64,000 bases of DNA. Origin: Hypericibacter terrae. Its GTDB lineage: Bacteria; Pseudomonadota; Alphaproteobacteria; Dongiales; Dongiaceae. Of the stretch, positions 15,173-23,848 are shown piece by piece (position 1 is the first letter of the stretch; each line of letters starts with the position of its first letter). The DNA lies in assembly GCF_008728855.1 (NCBI RefSeq), contig NZ_CP042906.1:4143570-4207569 (forward strand), read 5' to 3'. The notes under the pieces are model-generated. The model saw only the letters and a program-made list of their open reading frames with translations. It did not search any database and had not been told where the DNA came from. The translations under genes and the position numbers were made by a program.

Positions 15173-16446
15173 GTCGCGGATTCCCTGTTCTCGCGGGATT
15201 GCTTCTGGCCGGCATCCTTCAACAGCACGTCGAGGATCTTGTCCGCCGGCGCCATGGTGAGAGGGATGTATCGGGTATCGCCGCCTTCATAGCCGTCCAT
15301 GTCCTCCGCCGCGGCGATCTGGTTGGGCGAGATCGAGGCCGTGCGAAAGAGCACGTCATAGAGCGCCGCGCGCGCCGCGCTGTCCCCGCGCAGCAGCCCC
15401 TTCATCTCGAAGCCGATGAAGAACCGAGCCTGGTCCGGCGGGCTGAGCAGCGAGAGGTTGAGTCGATCCTCGAAGCGACGCACCCAGGGCAGCACGGTAT
15501 CGGTGACGAACTCGAGCGCCTGGTGCTCGATGTTCGAGAAGGTCGCCTTCGACAGATCCATGACCTTGTGCGGTGGCACGCCGAAGATCCGGCAGATATC
15601 GGTCACGCTGAACTGCTGCAGCTCGAGATATTGCGCATCATCGTTCGACAGCCCAAGCTGGAAGGGCTCCATGCCGCCATCGAAGATCGCCAGCTTGTGC
15701 TGGTTCTCGACGCCGCGATGACGCTTCTCCCAGCTCTCGATCAGCGCGGTCTTCGCGTCCTCCTTCAGGATGGGTGCCAGCTTGATGCCGAACTTCGGCG
15801 CCGCATTGTTCGAGTAGAACCGCGCCAGGTACTCGCGGGCCGCGACCGACAGGCCGACCGTCTCGCGGTGGTAGCCGATCGGCGACAATGCATTGACGCC
15901 GCCATCGAGGCTGAGGCCCGGCAGCCGCAGGACTTCGCGGGACTGAAGCGTAACCGTGACGTTGTTCTGATCGCGGTACTTGTAGCTGATCTTCCCGTCA
16001 TCCATAGGGACGGGCTGCACGCGATCGGGGTGAAGGGGAATGAGGGCCGCGGTCGCTCCGTCGCCACGCTCGATGATTCGCGCGAAGCTGTCGCCGCGCA
16101 GAACCGTATGTGCGGCCATCATCTCGATGAACTCGAATGCCGTCTGCCGCTCGTTCGGCTTGCCATGCAGCAACGGATAGAGCGGATGCTCGATCGCCCG
16201 CCGCTTGCCGTTGTCATTGCGCTCCCAGATCAGGAGCGGCATCGTGGCCAGCGTTTCCGCCAGTACCTTGACGCACCGATAGACCGCGGTGACCCGCATG
16301 GCGCTGTCGGGTGTCACCGATACGCCGGAAGCCGTCATGCTGCTTTGGCCCCACCATTCGGCAATAACCGGATCCCGAGGCGGCACGCCCGGCGTCACCG
16401 TCGAGCGGTACTCGAAGACCTCCATGATTCGGCGCAGCAGGCCCAT
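15169..16446 (-). CDS. HK97-family phage portal protein
   Basis: 425 aa, the normal length. Landmarks are VTAVYRCVKVLAETLATMPL, a FEFIEMMAAHTVLRGDSFAR segment, LRLPGLSLDGGVNALSPIGY, DICRIFGVPPHKVMD and the C-terminal ISPNQIAAAEDMDGYEGGDT. The portal forms the DNA-entry ring at one vertex. It lies between large terminase and protease. Confidence 0.95.
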   Translation of the reverse strand: MGLLRRIMEVFEYRSTVTPGVPPRDPVIAEWWGQSSMTASGVSVTPDSAMRVTAVYRCVKVLAETLATMPLLIWERNDNGKRRAIEHPLYPLLHGKPNERQTAFEFIEMMAAHTVLRGDSFARIIERGDGATAALIPLHPDRVQPVPMDDGKISYKYRDQNNVTVTLQSREVLRLPGLSLDGGVNALSPIGYHRETVGLSVAAREYLARFYSNNAAPKFGIKLAPILKEDAKTALIESWEKRHRGVENQHKLAIFDGGMEPFQLGLSNDDAQYLELQQFSVTDICRIFGVPPHKVMDLSKATFSNIEHQALEFVTDTVLPWVRRFEDRLNLSLLSPPDQARFFIGFEMKGLLRGDSAARAALYDVLFRTASISPNQIAAAEDMDGYEGGDTRYIPLTMAPADKILDVLLKDAGQKQSRENRESAT

Positions 16447-16455
16447 CGCTCGCTC

Positions 16456-18177
16456 CTACGCCGCCAGGCCGCCGCGGGCCATGATCACATCGTTGATGTC
16501 GGGTTCCGCCGGCGGCGCGACCATCGCCAGTCCCATGCCCATGATCGACGCCACCACGCCGTCGATGCGCAGCGTCGCCGCGCTCTTGTCCGGCTTGATG
16601 TTGCCGGCGGGATCGGTCGCGACCGATACCGCCTTGACCATCTCGCGCAGCACCGGATGGCCGCCATGGCGAAGGCGGCCGGCCAGGATCTCGGCCTCGA
16701 ACTGCTTGGAGGGTTCCGACATCGAGCCGTAGCCCTGCCGGAACTCCTTCATCACCAGGCCCTCGCCCTGCATCCGCACCGCGAACTGCATCGCGTTCCA
16801 GGGGTCGAAGCCGGTCTCGACGAGCTGAAACTCAGCCGCATCGGCCATGAGCTGCTGCTCGATATAGCCGTAATCGATCACGTCGCCGGGCGTTAGCACC
16901 AGCGCGCCCATCCGCTCCCACTCGCGGTAAGGAAGCCGGTCCCGCTTCTCGGCGTTCTCGACCCGCTGCTTCGGCAGGTAGAGCCGCGGCACCAGATGCC
17001 AGAGCCCGCCGATCGTCTCCGGCGGGAAAGCCAGCACCCTCGCCGAAAGATCGACCTTCGCCGACAGGTCGACCGCGGCGAAGCAGCGGCGGCCCTTCAT
17101 CGCCGCCGGCAGATCCTGCCATGCGATCTCGCCGGCGCAGGCATCCCAGGCCTCGATCGGGATCCAGCGCGTGACCTGCTCGGTCCAGATGTTGAGATGG
17201 TAGCGCTTGAACTCGTTCTCGAGGCGCGGGCTCTCCTGCGCCTTGGCGCGCTCGGCCCGGATGTAATCCCACTTCGGCGAGATGCCGATGCTGGGGTTGA
17301 CCTTCGCGACCGTCTCGTCGGAGAGCCAGTCGTCATTGTCGTTCGCGGCGAAGATCACCGGCAGGAAGGTCGGGTCGACCAGCGTGCCCTCGAGGATCTT
17401 CAGCGCGCGATCGTGCAGCTCCCACCCGTAGCCGACGCCCTTGATGCCGGCCGTGGTGAGATAGACCTCCAGCGGCTGCTGGCGCGCGGCCGTGCCCTTA
17501 TGCACCACGTCGGCGAGCTCTCCGGTCGGCCAGACATGGATCTCGTCGCCGATCGCGAAGCTGGGCGAGAAGCCCTGCTTCGTGCCCGGCATGCGCGACA
17601 GCGGCTTGAAGCTCGCCATCAGCTGCGCGCAATAGACCGAGGTCTTGAAGGCCTCGCAATGCTGCATCAGCAGGTCCGAGAACTGGACCATCACCGACGC
17701 CTTGTTGAAGACGATCTTGGCCTGGTCCTTGTCGGCCGCCATCGCATAGCCCTGGCCGCCGAACTCGCCGTCGCCCAGCAGCAGCAGCAGCGCCAGGCCC
17801 GCCGCGAACTCGGTCTTCCCGTTCTTGCGCGGGATCTCGATATAGACGACGCGGATCAGCCGCGTGCCGTCGGCCTTCTTCCAGCCGAAGATGGTCCGCA
17901 CGATGCGCCGCTGCCAGGCCGCGAGCGTGAAGGGCTGGCCGGCCCATTCGCCCTCGGTGTGGCGCAGATAGCGCGGGAAGAAATCGCAGGCCGCGTCGGC
18001 CGCCTTCCGGTCGAACCAGCACCCCGCCGGGGCGCCGTTCGGCGCCGGCGGATCCGGCTCGTCGGGCTGAGACGGCGGTGGTGCTTCCTCAGTTGAGCCT
18101 GTCGGTTCGGGCGTGAGCGAGGAGGCCGATCGGAGAGCCCGGGCCCGCCGGCTCGCCGCCTTCGGTCTTGCCGCCAT
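16456..18177 (-). CDS. Phage terminase large subunit (HK97 type)
   Basis: 573 aa. The ATPase domain has a deviant Walker A PRKNGKT (116-122) and Walker B AIGDEIH (acidic pair 211-212); the nuclease domain begins at FAAVDLSAKVDLS with its acidic metal ligands. It powers DNA packaging and cuts concatemers. The start overlaps the small subunit by 89 bases. No good later start exists, because the AGCWFDRKAADAACDFFPRY segment near residue 51 is already conserved. Confidence 0.94.
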   Translation of the reverse strand: MAARPKAASRRARALRSASSLTPEPTGSTEEAPPPSQPDEPDPPAPNGAPAGCWFDRKAADAACDFFPRYLRHTEGEWAGQPFTLAAWQRRIVRTIFGWKKADGTRLIRVVYIEIPRKNGKTEFAAGLALLLLLGDGEFGGQGYAMAADKDQAKIVFNKASVMVQFSDLLMQHCEAFKTSVYCAQLMASFKPLSRMPGTKQGFSPSFAIGDEIHVWPTGELADVVHKGTAARQQPLEVYLTTAGIKGVGYGWELHDRALKILEGTLVDPTFLPVIFAANDNDDWLSDETVAKVNPSIGISPKWDYIRAERAKAQESPRLENEFKRYHLNIWTEQVTRWIPIEAWDACAGEIAWQDLPAAMKGRRCFAAVDLSAKVDLSARVLAFPPETIGGLWHLVPRLYLPKQRVENAEKRDRLPYREWERMGALVLTPGDVIDYGYIEQQLMADAAEFQLVETGFDPWNAMQFAVRMQGEGLVMKEFRQGYGSMSEPSKQFEAEILAGRLRHGGHPVLREMVKAVSVATDPAGNIKPDKSAATLRIDGVVASIMGMGLAMVAPPAEPDINDVIMARGGLAA

Positions 18178-18655
18178 CGCTCGACGTTCCGTTCGGGTTG
18201 TCCAGCGGCAGCGACGCCTGGGCCGCCATGCCGCGCAGGATGTTCTGGCGCGCCGCCGGGTTGAGGCCGAGCCGGTCCTCGTAATCCAGCAGCAGCTTTG
18301 CGGTGCGGTGATGCACCAGGATCAGCGGCTCGATCCGCTTCATGCGGCCATGCGCGCTGTCGGTCCAGTAGACGCGGGGCTTGCCCCGGAGCTGCAGCTC
18401 GATCGCCCACCACTCGGCCAGCGTCTCGCAATAGCGCTCGAGCGCCTGACGGTCGGACTTCTTGACGATGTTGACGCGGGTGAGCTCGGGCGCCACGCGG
18501 GCCCAGAACTTCTTCGCGTTCTCGCTCAGATGCCGCGGCGTCCCGTCCTCGAGGTCCGCGACCTCGACGACATCAGCCATCGTCTTCCGCCGGCGCTTCC
18601 CCGGATTCCCCTTCGCCGCCCGCACCGCCGCCGGCTCAGCCCTACGCCCGCGCAT
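18089..18655 (-). CDS. Phage terminase small subunit (P27 family)
   Basis: 188 aa. The basic start RRAEPAAVRAAKGNPGKRRR, then PRHLSENAKKFWARVAPEL, SDRQALERYCETLAEWWAIE and a C-terminal LNPAARQNILRGMAAQ match the P27 family, which recognises the packaging site and loads the large subunit. A GAGAGAAAG sequence precedes the ATG. Confidence 0.9.
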   Translation of the reverse strand: MRGRRAEPAAVRAAKGNPGKRRRKTMADVVEVADLEDGTPRHLSENAKKFWARVAPELTRVNIVKKSDRQALERYCETLAEWWAIELQLRGKPRVYWTDSAHGRMKRIEPLILVHHRTAKLLLDYEDRLGLNPAARQNILRGMAAQASLPLDNPNGTSSDGGKTEGGEPAGPGSPIGLLAHARTDRLN

Positions 18656-18730
18656 GTCTTTCTCTCAAAAAAAGATTCCCGAATTCCGCGGCCCCGCAAA
18701 ATCTATGGCTCGCGCGGTCCGGAGGCGGGT

Positions 18731-18775
18731 CGGTCCAGAGATTCGACCCCCCTACCCCCTCGCGTTCATAATCGT
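18731..18775 (-). other. Candidate cos/packaging region
   Basis: The 147-base gap between the HNH and small terminase genes contains a C-rich tract beside CAGAGATTCGACC. A similar G-rich GGTCGAATCTCTGG sequence just before terS is, to my recollection, recurrent in HNH-containing cos phages of this class. No cleavage site can be proven from sequence. Confidence 0.35.
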
Positions 18776-18802
18776 TAATGCGCGGGGTGCAGGGCGGGCT
18801 GG

Positions 18803-19144
18803 TCAGGAACGGGGGGCCCTGTTCGCGAACGCGCTGTCCTCGGTCGCGGTCTTGGCGTCGTGGCAGGGCTTGCAGAGCGGCTGCCAGTTGTCGCTGTCCC
18901 AGAACAGGGCCTTGTCACCCCGGTGCGGGATGATGTGATCGACGATGATGGCCGCGACCGTCTCGCCCTTCGCCTCATGCTTGACGCAAAGCGGATGCTT
19001 CGCGAGGTAGGCCTTGCGGGCTTTGTCCCATCGGCTGTCATAGCCACGCTTGCGGGCCGTGCCGCGGCGCTGGTCATAGTCGGCCTTGCGTTGGGCCTCG
19101 GTGCGGGCGCCCTGGGGACGATGCACCGGCGGTCGCGTCGGCAT
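18803..19144 (-). CDS. Phage HNH endonuclease
   Basis: 113 aa. The motif order HPLCVKHEAKGE, VDHIIPHRGDKALFWD, NWQPLCKPCHDAKT gives the H-N-H core plus a CxxC zinc pair, as in HK97 gp74-type nucleases that assist terminase at cos. The N-terminal 40 residues are basic. The start codon is immediately preceded by an overlapping ATG-TAA (ATGTAATG). Confidence 0.9.
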   Translation of the reverse strand: MPTRPPVHRPQGARTEAQRKADYDQRRGTARKRGYDSRWDKARKAYLAKHPLCVKHEAKGETVAAIIVDHIIPHRGDKALFWDSDNWQPLCKPCHDAKTATEDSAFANRAPRS

Positions 19145-19288
19145 TACATGGCAGCCTCGGTTGTGGGGAAAAGGAAAGCGCCCGGTCGGGGATCTCCCGC
19201 CGGGCGCAATTCAACCATCCGCACGCATGTCAATACCTTCGCCCGACCCTTGTCAAGCCTCGCTTAAATCATGCGATGGCATCGGCAT

Positions 19289-19996
19289 TCAAGCGGCCGC
19301 GCGCGAATCGGATGCCGAGTTCCACGGTGCCGACGCGACGGCCGGGCCCGTGGCGCCATGATCCTTCAGCAGCTTGTGCTGGGTGAGATACCAGCGCAAC
19401 CACGCCATGCCCGACCACCACTGGCCATAGACCCAGCGCGCGAGGTCGATCTCCTCCTGCGAGATGGCGAGCCTGATCTCGCAATGGCTCGGCAGATCCT
19501 TCCGGCCCTCGCGGCCCCAGACCACCTTGACGCTGCCATCGGCCTTGCGCACCGGCTCCCAGCGCTGGACCGCGCCCGGCAGCCAATCCGGCCGATCGCC
19601 CTGGCGCGCATGCACCAGCAGCAGCCCGCGCTGCAGCGGCGTCAGGGCCAGCGACCTGCCCGTCTCGCGATCCTTCCGTCGCACCAGGATCGCTTCATGC
19701 ACCGCCTCGGCATCCGGATGCAGCTCGCCGGCGGGCCGACCCAGCCCCTCGATCTTGGCGCCGAGCGCGATGATCTCGGCGATGCGCGCGCAGCCGTCGG
19801 CCGAGCGGCTCTGGATCTCGATGCCGTCGGCCTCGGCCTCGAGCCGATGCAGCCCCTGCCCGCGATCAATGACCAGGTCGGCCTTCTGGCGCTGATAGGT
19901 CCAGTGCAGGAGGGCTTCGATGTCGAGAGACCGCAGAGTCTTTCGAGACCCCTTCTGGATAGTTTGGATAGTTGGATAGTTTTCCCTAAGCCGCAT
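19289..19996 (-). CDS. Hypothetical phage protein downstream of the primase-helicase
   Basis: 235 aa from the ATG at 19996, preceded by AAGGGG. Near the C-terminus are helical segments with many Trp (ARWVYGQWWSGMAWLRWYLT). Its first codons (NYPTIQTIQK) are encoded by three tandem TGGATAGTT 9-mers of the iteron cluster. I do not recognise the family; similar Trp-rich C-termini occur in late-control or antitermination-type phage proteins, which is only a suggestion. Confidence 0.65.
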   Translation of the reverse strand: MRLRENYPTIQTIQKGSRKTLRSLDIEALLHWTYQRQKADLVIDRGQGLHRLEAEADGIEIQSRSADGCARIAEIIALGAKIEGLGRPAGELHPDAEAVHEAILVRRKDRETGRSLALTPLQRGLLLVHARQGDRPDWLPGAVQRWEPVRKADGSVKVVWGREGRKDLPSHCEIRLAISQEEIDLARWVYGQWWSGMAWLRWYLTQHKLLKDHGATGPAVASAPWNSASDSRAAA

Positions 19997-20218
19997 AGAG
20001 AAACCCCTTATAAGTGTCGTTCCCTCACATGCGAGGGCCGCAGAAAGCCTCCAAACCCTCCAACCCTCCAAGAGCGTTGATCCGGCTTGGCAATCCTCAT
20101 GGATAGTTGTGGAGGGTTGGATAGTTCCGGAAGCGGTCGGGCTGCCGCCCTCGCCCCCGCGCCCTCCGCTCGCCAGGCGTCAGCCCGCGCGACCCTCCAA
20201 CCCTCCACAACTATCCAT
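19956..20218. repeat. Iteron-like 9-mer cluster with a 23-bp inverted repeat (candidate prophage origin)
   Basis: TGGATAGTT occurs on the plus strand at 19956, 19965, 19973, 20100 and 20119 and in inverse at 20209. The variant TGGAGGGTT occurs at 20110 and in inverse at 20054, 20062 and 20199. A perfect 23-bp inverted repeat pairs 20099-20121 with 20196-20218 around a 74-base loop. The cluster lies at the 3' end of the P4-type primase-helicase gene, a place where phage origins can sit. Confidence 0.7.
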
Positions 20219-21821
20219 TTCCATACTCGCCCTCGCTCGACGCCGGCGGCGGCTCGTTGCCCTTGGCCGGCGCCTGCCAGGTCAGCTTGATGTCGAGATA
20301 GGATTTCTTGCCGACGATCTCGCCCTTGATGCCCATGTCGCGCAGCTTCAGCCCGAAGCTGGTCTGGCTGATCGGCTTCATGGCCGATTCCTCGGCCCAG
20401 GCGCAGTAGGTCTTGAACAGCACCGTGGCGTTGATGCGCTCGCCCGGCGCCGCCGCGGTGCAGCTCGTCATGAACTCGCGCACCGTGTCGCTCTCGGAGC
20501 GGTATTCCTCTGTTGTCGCCTTGATCTCGTCGGGCACCGCCAGCCCGTTCTCGAGATAGTCGACCAGCCCCGCCAGCAGCCAGTTGAAGATCCCGGCCGT
20601 CTCCTCGTCGATCAGCTCGTCGGCCAGATGCGGATTCGGCGCCGGCCCGTTGACGCCGTCGAAGGTCACGCCCCACAGCACCAGCAGCAGCCGGCGCCAG
20701 ATGCCGTTGTCCTGGCCGCGCACGATCGGCTTCACATTGGCCGAGAGGATCAGCTTGAAGCAGGGCGTGAACTCGAACAGCCCCTCGAACAGGTGCCGCG
20801 CCAGGATCTTCTCGCCGCCGGTCGCGGTCTTGATCACCGATTCCGACAGCCGCGCCCCATGCTCGGGCTCGCTCGCCACCAGCAGCCGCGCGCCCGGCAG
20901 CCGCGCCAAGTCGGGCGAGGCGGCGTCCGCGCGCCGCTCGGCATAGAGGAAGGTCTCGATCCCGACCGTCAGCGTGTAATTGCCCAGCACATGCTGCAGC
21001 ACCTTCAGGAACACGCTCTTGCCGTTGGCGCCGAGCCCGTAGAACAGCACCACCTTCTGCTCGCGCGTCAGCCCGGTGAGGCAATAGCCGGCCCAGCGCT
21101 GGATGAAGCGGCGCACCGCCACGATCGGCAGCGCCTCCTCCATGAACTTTTCCCATTTGGGGCATTTCGCCTTGGGATCCCAGACCACCGGCGACAGATG
21201 CGTGATCAGGTCGTCGCGCGCATGGTCGCGCTTCGCGACCTCGAGCCCGAGCTCGACCGTGCCGTCGGCGATCGAGAACAGCCAGGGCACGTCGTCGAGC
21301 GCCGTCGGCTTGATGCCGAGATAGGGGGCGGCCTCCGACAGCATGCCGCGCAGCTTGTTGTGGTTGCCCGACGCGATGGCGAACTTGTGATGCGCCTCGG
21401 CCCGGTCGAGCAGCGCCTCCTGTTTCGCCGCGACGGTCTCATGCTCGGCGCGCTCGGCGAAGGTCCGCGCCTCCTCCATGATCGCATCGGCCGTGGCATG
21501 GGCCTTCTTCACGATCTCATGCCCGGGATCCTTCGAGGTGCCGGATCGCTCCCAGCATTGCCCGTTCCAGACGAACCAGCCCGCCTGGTCGACGAAGCGC
21601 ACGTCGTCGCCATGGCGCCGCCGCAGCCGCTGCCCGTTGCCGACATCGTTGCGCGGCAGCTCCTCGATCGGCTTGCGGTCGCCGCCGAACAGATCGCCAT
21701 CCGCCGGCGGCCCGGCCAGCGACGCCAGGCGCGCGGCATTCTTCTCGGCGCGCGCCGTCGATTTTGCCTTCGCTCGCGAGGCCTTCTCGTCGAGCGGCTT
21801 GGTCTTTGGTGGTTCGGTCAT
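20211..21821 (-). CDS. P4-type phage DNA primase-helicase
   Basis: 536 aa from the ATG at 21821, which overlaps the upstream stop (ATGA). A D5-like N-terminal region (VPWLFSIADGTVELGLE, PKWEKFMEEALP) is followed by a superfamily 3 helicase with Walker A GLGANGKS (262-269), LLVASEPEHGARLSESVIKT and ILSANVKPIVRGQDNGIWRR. It unwinds and primes phage DNA at the origin. No archaeal-type primase or zinc domain precedes it in the same chain, so priming may involve another gene. Confidence 0.9.
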   Translation of the reverse strand: MTEPPKTKPLDEKASRAKAKSTARAEKNAARLASLAGPPADGDLFGGDRKPIEELPRNDVGNGQRLRRRHGDDVRFVDQAGWFVWNGQCWERSGTSKDPGHEIVKKAHATADAIMEEARTFAERAEHETVAAKQEALLDRAEAHHKFAIASGNHNKLRGMLSEAAPYLGIKPTALDDVPWLFSIADGTVELGLEVAKRDHARDDLITHLSPVVWDPKAKCPKWEKFMEEALPIVAVRRFIQRWAGYCLTGLTREQKVVLFYGLGANGKSVFLKVLQHVLGNYTLTVGIETFLYAERRADAASPDLARLPGARLLVASEPEHGARLSESVIKTATGGEKILARHLFEGLFEFTPCFKLILSANVKPIVRGQDNGIWRRLLLVLWGVTFDGVNGPAPNPHLADELIDEETAGIFNWLLAGLVDYLENGLAVPDEIKATTEEYRSESDTVREFMTSCTAAAPGERINATVLFKTYCAWAEESAMKPISQTSFGLKLRDMGIKGEIVGKKSYLDIKLTWQAPAKGNEPPPASSEGEYGNG

Positions 21822-22573
21822 GCCGCCTCGGCGTGGTCGACGATCTCGATCACCGGCGCCGGCGGGCAATGCGCCGCATGGCGCGCCCGCGCCGCCGCCT
21901 TCTGCCGCCGCGCGATCTCGAGCCCCTGCGCCTCGTCGGCGCAGACCAGGCTGCAATGCAGCAGCAGCGCCTGCGCGTCGGGATGCTCCCAGTCCATGAC
22001 CCAGACCGGCCACAGCGCCTGGCGCGGCATGCCGAGGCCCCAATCGAGCGGCGAGCCGCCCTGGGCCAGCCAGTCTATCGGCGTCGGGCAGAGCCGCACG
22101 CGCCAGGGCGCGTCGTCGGGGGTCCGGTGCCACGGATCGAAATGGACGCCCAGCATCGACAGTGGGCCGCCGCGGATTGCGACCTGCGCCGGATCCTCGG
22201 CGTCGATCAGCAGCATGTCCCAGGCCCGCAAGGCTCGGCCGGCCTCCCAGCAGAGCAGCGGCACCGTAATGCACAGCGCCCCGTCCTCGCGATCGGTGAC
22301 CGGCTCCCAGCAGCCGCCGCGCTCGGCGCGATAGCGGCCCAGCCCGGGATAGACGCCGTTCCGGAAGCGATAACCCTCGCCCAGCGCGGCCCGAAGCCGC
22401 GCCAGCGCCGCCGGATGCTCATGGGCCCGCATCGCCGCCTCATAGGCCTCGCGCGTCAGCCCATGCGCCCCGGCGCCGGCGACGAAGGCGCGGTCGATCT
22501 TGTCGGAGGCGTAGGCGGCGATATCGACCGGCGGCTCGGCCAGGTCGGAATCGTCAAGGTCCAAATCGCTCAT
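21818..22573 (-). CDS. Hypothetical phage protein upstream of the helicase
   Basis: 251 aa. An acidic start (MSDLDLDDSDLAEPPVD) is followed by a helical part and a Trp-rich core (WRVRLCPTPIDWLAQGG, PVWVMDWEHPDAQALLLHC). No Toprim or primase motif is evident. Coupled by ATGA overlaps to both the helicase and the triple-HTH gene, it is likely a replication accessory protein; that is inference from context only. Confidence 0.65.
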   Translation of the reverse strand: MSDLDLDDSDLAEPPVDIAAYASDKIDRAFVAGAGAHGLTREAYEAAMRAHEHPAALARLRAALGEGYRFRNGVYPGLGRYRAERGGCWEPVTDREDGALCITVPLLCWEAGRALRAWDMLLIDAEDPAQVAIRGGPLSMLGVHFDPWHRTPDDAPWRVRLCPTPIDWLAQGGSPLDWGLGMPRQALWPVWVMDWEHPDAQALLLHCSLVCADEAQGLEIARRQKAAARARHAAHCPPAPVIEIVDHAEAA

Positions 22574-23139
22574 GCCGCCTTCCCCGCCATCAATCGCGCC
22601 CGATCCGGTGCCACCATCGCCGCTGCATCGGCGCGCACCGTCGCCAGCAGCACCTTCGGCTTCGGAATTCGGCTTCTTCGCCCCAGCCCCAGCTTCCGCA
22701 GCCGCCAGCGGATCGAGGCTTGGCTGCGCCCGAGCTCGGCGGCGAGCGCGCGCGTCTTCAGCCCTGTCCGTGCCAACACGCGCAGCCGCGCATCGTCGGC
22801 CGGCAGATAGGCCCGCTCATCGAAGCGGATCCCCCGCACCACGGCCCGGCTATGCACAGCGGAGGCCGAGATCCCGAGACGCCGCGCTGTGTCTTCCATC
22901 GTCACGCCCGAGGCCGCCCATTCGCGCACCTGGGCCACGATCGCGGGGGTCCATCGGAAGTAGCCCCGCTTCACCCGCTTCAGCCCGAGCCGGAGGCATT
23001 TGCCGCGCACGGCCGAACGCGACGCCCCCAGGCGCCGCGCGATCGCCGGCGCCCCGAGCCCCTCGGCCACCAGACGACGCAGCTCGGCCTCGCGCGCCGG
23101 CGTCCAGATCGAGGGAGGTTTCGGGCCGCCAGGATTCAT
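22570..23139 (-). CDS. Protein with three GcrA-like helix-turn-helix repeats
   Basis: 189 aa from the ATG at 23139 (ATGA overlap). Three tandem modules resemble the N-terminal helix-turn-helix of GcrA: IWTPAREAELRRLVAEG...GLGAPAIARRLG, FRWTPAIVAQVREWAASG...TMEDTARRLG and ADDARLRVLARTGLKTRALA...AELG, each ending in a short basic R-x-x-x-x-G-L/I segment. A basic tail follows. It probably binds DNA. Single-module phage GcrA homologues are common; three in series is unusual to my knowledge. Confidence 0.72.
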   Translation of the reverse strand: MNPGGPKPPSIWTPAREAELRRLVAEGLGAPAIARRLGASRSAVRGKCLRLGLKRVKRGYFRWTPAIVAQVREWAASGVTMEDTARRLGISASAVHSRAVVRGIRFDERAYLPADDARLRVLARTGLKTRALAAELGRSQASIRWRLRKLGLGRRSRIPKPKVLLATVRADAAAMVAPDRARLMAGKAA

Positions 23140-23552
23140 GCCGCCGCCCCTGTCCGCCGCCTGCGATGCAATTGAGTCCGGATCGCTGCCTCGGTTCGCC
23201 GCAGGACCACGCCCATTCGCTCGGTCGGCCAATCTGCATCGCCCATGAGATCGAGCGCGTTGAGCTCGACCGCGCCCCATTCACTGCGAAGTCCCAGCCA
23301 CCCATGGCCGCGCCCGGGTCCGGCCGAGCGAATTGCCTCGGTGGGGTCGCAAGGCCGTTGCAGCGAGGCGGGTTGCCTCTCGTCTTGTTTCACGTGGAAA
23401 GTTGCGGCTGGCCTCTGACCGCGCCAGCCTCCCTGCCAGATCAGCGCCAGCGGCTCTTCATGACGATCGCCATAGGGATTGGCGGCGCGAGTTTTTCCCT
23501 CGAGGCGCGCCACGACGCCCCGAAGCCAGGCGAGATCCGCCGGCGCGCTCAC
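23136..23552 (-). CDS. Hypothetical phage protein
   Basis: 138 aa with a helical N-terminus (PADLAWLRGVVARLEGKTRA) and a basic C-terminus (RTEAAIRTQLHRRRRTGAAA). Family not recognised. ATGA overlaps on both sides place it firmly in the early operon. Confidence 0.62.
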   Translation of the reverse strand: MSAPADLAWLRGVVARLEGKTRAANPYGDRHEEPLALIWQGGWRGQRPAATFHVKQDERQPASLQRPCDPTEAIRSAGPGRGHGWLGLRSEWGAVELNALDLMGDADWPTERMGVVLRRTEAAIRTQLHRRRRTGAAA

Positions 23553-23848
23553 GACGCCGTCCCCTCGGCCGCACCGCCCGGCGCCTGCCAGGGCAAGCCC
23601 CAGCGCTCGAGGGCGCCCGACCGCTTCAGCCGCTCGATCGACTGGCAGATCGCCAGCCGGTGCGGGTGGGACGGATAGAGCCGCGCGAGCGGCTCCTCGG
23701 GCAGCGCGCCGGCCCGCGCCAGGATGTCATAGAGCCGTTCCGTCGAGAGCGCCCGCTCGGCCGTCTCGATCGAGAACAGCACCGCGCGGTCGAGCTCGGC
23801 TTCGGTCAGGACCGCCTGTCCCCCGGAGCCTTGGCGAAGGGGGATCAT
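23549..23848 (-). CDS. Hypothetical phage protein with repeat-encoded N-terminus
   Basis: 99 aa. The first dozen residues (MIPLRQGSGGQA) come from a dispersed DNA element also found at 24430 and 24915. The remainder (LTEAELDRAVLFSIETAERA, LPWQAPGGAA) is helical, with a short winged-helix-like look. The ATG overlaps the upstream TGA of the GcrA-like gene. Confidence 0.62.
   Translation of the reverse strand: MIPLRQGSGGQAVLTEAELDRAVLFSIETAERALSTERLYDILARAGALPEEPLARLYPSHPHRLAICQSIERLKRSGALERWGLPWQAPGGAAEGTAS
23815..23848 (-). repeat. Protein-embedded repeat (GCCTTGGCGAAGG core), copy 1
   Basis: Plus-strand core GCCTTGGCGAAGG ends just before the start codon on the minus strand and is translated as LRQGSGGQA in the downstream gene. 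Confidence 0.75.

Noticed and set aside
19956-20218. CRISPR array
   Set aside because: The repeats are 9-mers with irregular spacing and mixed strand, not 24-40 bp units with uniform spacers, and no cas gene is in the window.
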